Part shown: piece after piece, positions 59,021 through 64,000 of the stretch
How positions within the stretch are numbered: position 1 is the first letter of the stretch
How the letters are laid out: the number at the start of each line of letters is the position of its first letter
From: Cryptomeria japonica
Taxonomy: Eukaryota; Streptophyta; Pinopsida; Cupressales; Cupressaceae
Length of the DNA stretch: 64,000 bases
Direction of reading: 5' to 3'
Assembly: GCF_030272615.1 (NCBI RefSeq)
Contig: NC_081412.1
Span: 698,286,656-698,350,655 of the forward strand
Made by a program: the position numbers and the translations under genes
Notes under the pieces: model-generated
What the model saw: the letters and a program-made list of their open reading frames with translations, nothing else
Told to the model about the DNA's origin: nothing
The model's database searches: none

Positions 59021-60070
59021 TGTAATACCCTAAAAATGGTCATCTAAACCATGAGACCCTAATTTCGACAACATCACCAAGATCCTAACCAAAGGCAATT
59101 AAAATAAATCTTGAGCACATAATTAATTTAATCATCAATGTCACATGGAAAAATTAATCACTCAATATTAATCAAATATTTATTTAATTAATTGATCATT
59201 CCAAGTAAATCATTTTTAAACAATTATCTTATTTATTTTATTAAATATCCTACCATATTGAATGAAATAAATCAATTTGCCATTAAATATTCAAAAAAGG
59301 AAACAAATCAAGAAAGAGGAATTAGAAATTATGAGCACAAATCTTAAAAAAAGGAATTAATTGCCAAAAAAGAATTAAAAATTAAGAAAATAAATCAATT
59401 GGAGATACTCTTGAAAAAACAAATTAAAAATTGATGAATAATCTCAAAGAAAGCAATTAAAACAATTAAATCTTAAAATTGAATGAAATAGAAAAAAAAT
59501 CAGTTTTTTCCTGATTTTATCTTAATTTTAGTTCAATTTCCTTTAAAACTGAGAAAGGCATCCAATCACATCAATTCACTTGGATTGTGCTTCCTCTTGG
59601 AAAATCTTGACTGCTCATCATCATTTGATCTCAGTCTTTGGTTTCTTTCTGAATTTTCTATAAATTCAGGCCTTCATCTATCATTAAAAAGATCCTGGAG
59701 AATATATTGTTATTATGTTGTTTTTGCTCTAGGTTCATTGAGAATTTGCATATTAGTTATTTCATATTGCTTAAATCATTTAGCTTAAATATTCATATAT
59801 TTCTTAAATCGTGTTAGATTAATCTTGCATCCATCTAGCTTAATGTCATGCTCATATAGATTAAAATCCTTCGTCTTGGTGTAGTCTAGTCACTAGTATT
59901 GCTTATACAAATCTGAGAGCAATCTTATACTCACATCTTTTAGAAGTCAATGAGTTGATTTGTTATGGTTTTCATATTCATGCTTATATCTATCTAACCA
60001 TACATGTAATGACTTAATTGAAGTGTTGTGTATTCCATATACAGATACAGGTCCACTTTTCACACACACA
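59021..60070 (+). mobile_element. G3 LTR (gypsy type), 1050 bp
   Basis: Starts TGTAATACCCTAAAAATGG and ends CACACACA, with a primer-site motif four bases further on. A TATA box is present at 59658-59665. A purine tract lies on the left, so this LTR is bounded like a 3' LTR on one side and a 5' LTR on the other. No second copy is in the window. Confidence 0.7.
59658..59665 (+). promoter_or_regulatory. G3 LTR TATA box
   Basis: CTATAAAT about 400 bp before the LTR end, in the same relative position as in G1. Confidence 0.5.
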
Positions 60071-60074
60071 TTTT

Positions 60075-60092
60075 TGGCGCCCATCGTGGGGC
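60075..60092 (+). other. G3 primer-binding-site motif
   Basis: TGGCGCCCATCGTGGGGC, one base different from the G1 motif at 13190. Confidence 0.7.
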
Positions 60093-60167
60093 AGAAGACT
60101 ACTTTTTTTTTGGCCTCCAAAGATTGACTTTTTATTTTTCAGGTTTTTTGACTTTTCAAAGTTTCGG

Positions 60168-60406
60168 TCGTACAGCCTCTGCATCATCTCGTACAACATT
60201 TCTCACAGACTGAAATGACAAACTGCATGTGTTGTACGAGCATAAATTCTTTGTCATGCGAGAAGAAATCCTTTGTCGTATGCGTAATTGATTTGTCATT
60301 TTTTCTCTTTTTACTCGTTCAGTTCAGTGAGAATTGTCGTATGGTCAGGTGAGAATACTCGTATGAGTTACTGTTTTGTTGTATGAAAAACATAGAGTTT
60401 TTGTAT
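60168..60406 (+). repeat. 19-22-bp phased TCGTATG array (G3)
   Basis: Cores TCGTAC, TCGTAT, TTGTAC, TTGTAT or TCATGC at 60168, 60189, 60233, 60254, 60276, 60296, 60315, 60337, 60359, 60380 and 60401. Steps are 19-22 bp (one of 44). It lies at the same distance from the primer site as the arrays of G1 and G2. Confidence 0.7.
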
Positions 60407-60529
60407 AGGATTTTGCTTGAAATAAGGCTTGTTGAAGGTCAATATACATGGATAACATTTAAGTATAAGTGATATTTCCTCTTCTCTTCTCTTTTTCTTA
60501 TACTTTAAGTTATATTTCATATATATTGT

Positions 60530-61423
60530 TGTTGGGAAAAATGGTGTCTCAACCTTGCATTTATGCAAGGTTACTATTTATAGTAAGTTTTCATTTGAGC
60601 ACGAAATGGTGCGAAACTCTCCCTGAAGCTTCTGGTTGGCTAGATAAGCATTCCGGTAAAGTTGCGTCACAAGGTCACAGCTAGTTTTGAAGATATTAAA
60701 TTTTTCATCTTGGAGGGGTGCGATAAAATGTTTAAACTTAATTTTGGGGGCTTTAGAGGCTCTGAAATTCCCTGAAAAGTGGCCGTAACCGGCGCAGTGG
60801 GTTACAAGGTGATAGAGCACTTCGCGAGCTTTCCGGCGCTTCAAACGGTTCGTCAATTGGACACCCGGTTCTCAAGTTATGGCCTCCGGAAGTTTGTACT
60901 CCTGAAATAGGAAAAATAATTTGTATCGGATACATAAATGAGCTGTAAAAGGGAGCGACACATGTTGATGTGTGCTTTAACATTTCATAGGGCATCTAGA
61001 AGGGAGATAAGGTCGGCTACACCTTATTGGGTGGTTTTAGCCCATGGTTTTGTAATACCGTTTGACGGTTTCTTGTATTGTATCTCCTATTTATGAGGTG
61101 TGTGAGATTGAGGTTGTGTGTAAGAGTCTTATGGCTATTGAGTTGCCTCTGAATCTCTGATTAGTGGTACTCCTGCGAAGAGCTTGCTCTGCAAGTATGT
61201 TGTAATCTATTTTTGATTGCTGAATAAAATATTGAGTTGCTTTTGGAGTGTGGGGTTTTTCTCCCGAAAGGGTTTTCCCCATGTAAATCACTGTGTTGTG
61301 GTATGAATGCTATTATATCTATTTCTATTTTCTGTAACTGTTGTAACGATCAGAAAAAGTTTTGTATTACCCTCCTCTCAAGGTTAGTGTAGGAAGTTGT
61401 TTCCGCTACTTTACTTCCTTACA
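60530..61423 (+). mobile_element. C3 5' LTR
   Basis: The end CTTCCTTACA is fixed by the primer site three bases later. The start is placed at TGTTGGG (60530) as typical for copia LTRs. The second LTR is outside the window, so the start is not confirmed. Confidence 0.65.
60551..60582 (+). promoter_or_regulatory. Palindrome and TATA-like box near the C3 LTR start
   Basis: AACCTTGCAT and its reverse complement ATGCAAGGTT (60551-60560 and 60563-60572) are separated by two bases. ACTATTTATAG follows at once. The perfect 10-bp palindrome next to a TATA-like box could be a regulatory site, but it lies very near the LTR start, so it may not be the main promoter. Confidence 0.4.
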
Positions 61424-61425
61424 AG

Positions 61426-61438
61426 TGGTATCAGAGCC
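61426..61438 (+). other. C3 primer-binding site (initiator Met tRNA)
   Basis: TGGTATCAGAGCC three bases after the LTR end. Confidence 0.95.
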
Positions 61439-61547
61439 TGATCACCTTTGGTTTCAATTGTGGGCAGTTGGGTTTTTTGAACTAATCCAGATTTGAGTGG
61501 GAGCTTGTGCAGAAGACACTTTTTGATCTTGTTGCAGGAATATTCAG

Positions 61548-64000
61548 ATGGCGAGTTCGTCAGGGAGAATAGAGGTGGAGAAATTTAATGGAAGTAATTT
61601 TGAGATGTGGAAGCTAAAGATGGAAGATCTACTAATAGATCGAGATCTTTGGGATGCTGTTGATGCGAATGTCCAAAGGCCCTCAGATCCTACTGCAGCA
61701 GCTCAGTATGATGTTATGGACTGAAAAGCCAAGGGTCTAATCAGACTGTGCCTGGCAGACTCTGTTCTAATCAATGTCCATGAAGAGAACTCTGCAAAGA
61801 AGCTATGGACTAAGCTTGGTGAGATGTATCAAGTGAAATCTTTATTAAATCAAATTTTCTTAAGAAAGAAATTGTATTCCTTGAAGATGGAAGATGGTGG
61901 ACGAATTGTAGATCACCTGGAAGCATTCAATATGTTGGTGGCTCAATTAGTATCCGTCGGTGTTAAGATGGACGAGGAGGAGAAATGTCAGATCTTGCTT
62001 TGTTCTTTGCCTGATTCGTGAGATTCTCTTGTTATGGCTATCGATAGTACTTCTGTTGTTTTGAAATCTGAAGACGTGGTGGGTGCCCTACTCGGTGAAG
62101 AGATGCGAAGGAAGGTATCCATCAGTTCAAAGGAAGCCCTAACCGTTCGTGGAAGACCTAAGGAGAAAGGCAAGAAGAATGAGAAGCGCGAAAATTCCAA
62201 ATCCAAAGGGAGATCGAAATCTCTTGGAAAGTCCAAAGTCATTTGCTGGAACTGCGGTAAACCGGGTCACATCCGTAAGGACTGCAAAGAAGAAAAGAAG
62301 AAGAAGAAAAAGAAAAAGTTTGATTCTAATTTTGAGTCCGACAAGGAAGATGGCGATGCCTTTATTGCGGCTTTGGCGACTCATGCAGGTAATGATGCCT
62401 GGCTAATTGACTCAGGTGCATCTTTTCATATGACTTCCAATAGAGATTGGTTTTCTGAATATGAAGGATTTAATGGAGGTAAGGTGTACTTGGGTGATGA
62501 TTCACATCTAGACATTGTTGGTCGAGGTAAAGTTAGAATCAGGTTTTCTGATGGTAGAATAAAAAGGATTAATGGTGTGCTGCATATCCCTGGATTAAAA
62601 CGAAACCTGTTATCTGTGAGCAAACTGATAGATGCGGGTGTGTAGGTAGTCTTTTCTGAAGCAGGATGTAAGATGATTAAGGGTGCTATGGTAGTTGCTA
62701 GAGGTGTCAGGTTTGGCACTTTGTATAAGCTTGAAGCATACACTATTGAGTGTAATAGCACTTCTGTAAAAAGTAAATCTGCGGATACTTCACTGGAAGA
62801 TTTGAAGGTTTCACCTTCAGCAGATGGAAATGGTTTTTGGGTACCTAAGGGTGCTCTTTCATCTGAAGCAAAGTTACCTGCAGAGAAGACTATGTTATGG
62901 CACCAGAGACTTGGCCACATTGGAGAAAAGGGTCTAAGGACCTTGAAAAATAAAAACCTTGTTGAAGGTTTGAATGACTGTAATCTTGACTTTGATTTCT
63001 GTGAGCATTGCATTTATAGAAAACAAAACTGCATTCAGTTTTACTCGAGTTCTCATAAAACTTGTGGTGTTTTGGATCTTATCTATTCTGATGTGTTTGG
63101 TCGAGTAGATGTCTTTTCGATTGGAAAATCCACATATTATGTTTCATTTATTGATGATTTTAGTAGAAGGACATGGGTTTATTTTCTAAAGAGTAAATCT
63201 GAAGTTTTTAGTCATTTTAAAGAATTTAAAGCAATGGTTGAGTTGCAGACTGGAAAGAAAATAAAATGTTTGAGAACTGATAATGGCGGTGAGTTTTGCT
63301 CTAATGATTTTGATAGATTCTGTAAAGACTGTGGAATTAACAGGCAGAAGACAACTCCGTATTCTCCACAGCAGAATGGAGTTGCAGAAAGAATGAACAG
63401 GACACTGATGGAGAAGGCTAGGAGTATGTTGAGTGGTGCTGGTCTCGAACAAAAGTTTTGGGCTAAAGCTGTTGCCACTGCTTGCTACCTGATTAACAGG
63501 TCTCCTACATCAGCTCTTGTTGATAAAACGCCTATGGAAGCATGGTCAGGTCACAAGCCTTCATTGAGACATCTTAGAGTTTTTGGTTGCGAGGCATATG
63601 CACATGTGCCAAAGGAGAAGCGAACAAAGTTGGAGAACAAGGCTGTGAAATGTATCTTCATCGGGTATAGTTATGGTGTGAAAGGATACAAGCTTTGGGA
63701 CCCTGTTGCACAAAAGGTAATTCACAGTAGAAGTGTTATTTTTAGAGAAATTAAGTCTCCTTCTGTTACATTGCAGCCAGAACAGACTAAAAAAGAAGAT
63801 GTGATTCAACTTCCTTCTACACCTGAAAGAGTTGAATCGAGACCCCTAGATAGGCAAGAAGTTGAGGAGAGCTCGTCTAGCTCTGAATCTTCAGAAGAGG
63901 AGGAAGAACCTCCAACTCAGCTTGTTCGAAGGTCTACAAGACATAGACAACCACCTGAAAGGTATTCACCTAATGATTGGAGATGTATTTTTGCTCTGAA
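61548..64000 (+). pseudogene. C3 gag-pol polyprotein, N-terminal 817 codons
   Basis: Starts at ATG 61548 (MASSSGRIEVEKFNGSNFEM), the usual copia gag opening. Gag continues with a zinc knuckle CWNCGKPGHIRKDC (62244-62285) and a Lys run. Protease has WLIDSGASFHM (catalytic Asp codon 62409). Pre-integrase and integrase follow: MLWHQRLGH with CEHC, DLIYSDVF, SFIDDFSRRTWVYFLKSKSE, LRTDNGGEF, PQQNGVAERMNRT (D, D, E all present). Then the linker with VFGCEAYAHVPKEKRTK and an acidic, Ser-rich stretch up to the start of RT. The frame is unbroken by indels and has only three stops: TGA 61722, TGA 62019 and TAG 62643. The first two fall where Trp is expected (MDWKAKG, SWDSL) and the third fits a lost Gln. 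It is the least decayed element here. Confidence 0.92.

Larger units (their letters stand above)
60530..64000 (+). mobile_element. Ty1-copia element C3, 5' part, nearly open
   Basis: An LTR (about 60530-61423), an initiator-Met primer site and one continuous gag-pol frame with three stops run to the window end. RT, RNase H and the 3' LTR lie outside. It inserted into the G3 leader. Confidence 0.88.

Overview
The window looks like nuclear DNA of a land plant, most likely a gymnosperm. That assignment is an inference from a very high load of nested LTR retrotransposons, low GC, very long gene-poor stretches and what seems to be a very long intron. Little host coding sequence is visible. The best host gene is exon 1 of a plastid m-type thioredoxin on the minus strand (10645-10882, with its GT donor at 10644). 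I found no later exon between it and position 1. A broken PPR copy (21365-22310, minus) and a decayed spliced gene with a SET domain and a plant transposase-associated domain (26670-30463, plus) are the other gene-like loci.

Layout. 1-10.6 kb: mostly non-coding, probably intron 1 of the thioredoxin gene. It carries two DNA transposons with the same 11-bp terminal inverted repeat and perfect 8-bp target duplications (1269-2254 and 3123-4036), a SINE-like sequence, an unidentified membrane-protein relic and a decayed gag fragment. About 12-20.85 kb: a Tat/Ogre-like Ty3-gypsy element (G1) with LTR end, primer site, long leader, an extra ORF before gag, gag, protease and the first part of reverse transcriptase, where it is truncated. 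20.85-32.9 kb: short repeats, the PPR copy, a possible endogenous pararetrovirus movement-protein relic, the SET/transposase-like locus and a 645-bp foldback. 32994-39546: a complete but dead Ty1-copia element (C1, minus) with 630-bp LTRs and an AATAA target duplication. 40.0-59.0 kb: parts of a second gypsy family (G2), interrupted by an ORF-free 4.5-kb LTR-like block (40739-45238) and by a second complete, dead copia element (C2, 47323-54686, minus), then an extremely G-poor tract. 59021-60070: a third gypsy-type LTR (G3). From about 60530 to the end: a third copia element (C3, plus), open apart from three stop codons and running off the window.

The most interesting signal is shared by the three gypsy leaders. 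Just downstream of each primer site is a phased array in which only a short core is conserved and the spacer varies: TAGCGCAT at exact 21-bp steps in G1, TCAGCGCGAC at 20-bp steps in G2, and TCGTATG at 19-22-bp steps in G3. Because 20 bp is not a multiple of three, coding cannot explain all of them. G1 and G2 also share a collinear leader module of about 200 nt. I know of no named system that explains this, although I could not search the literature or databases.

None of the retrotransposons is intact in the part seen. Nearly all premature stops that can be judged against family motifs fit single C-to-T or G-to-A changes, as expected from methylated, silenced copies. All coordinates come from reading the sequence by eye. 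No alignments or database searches were run.
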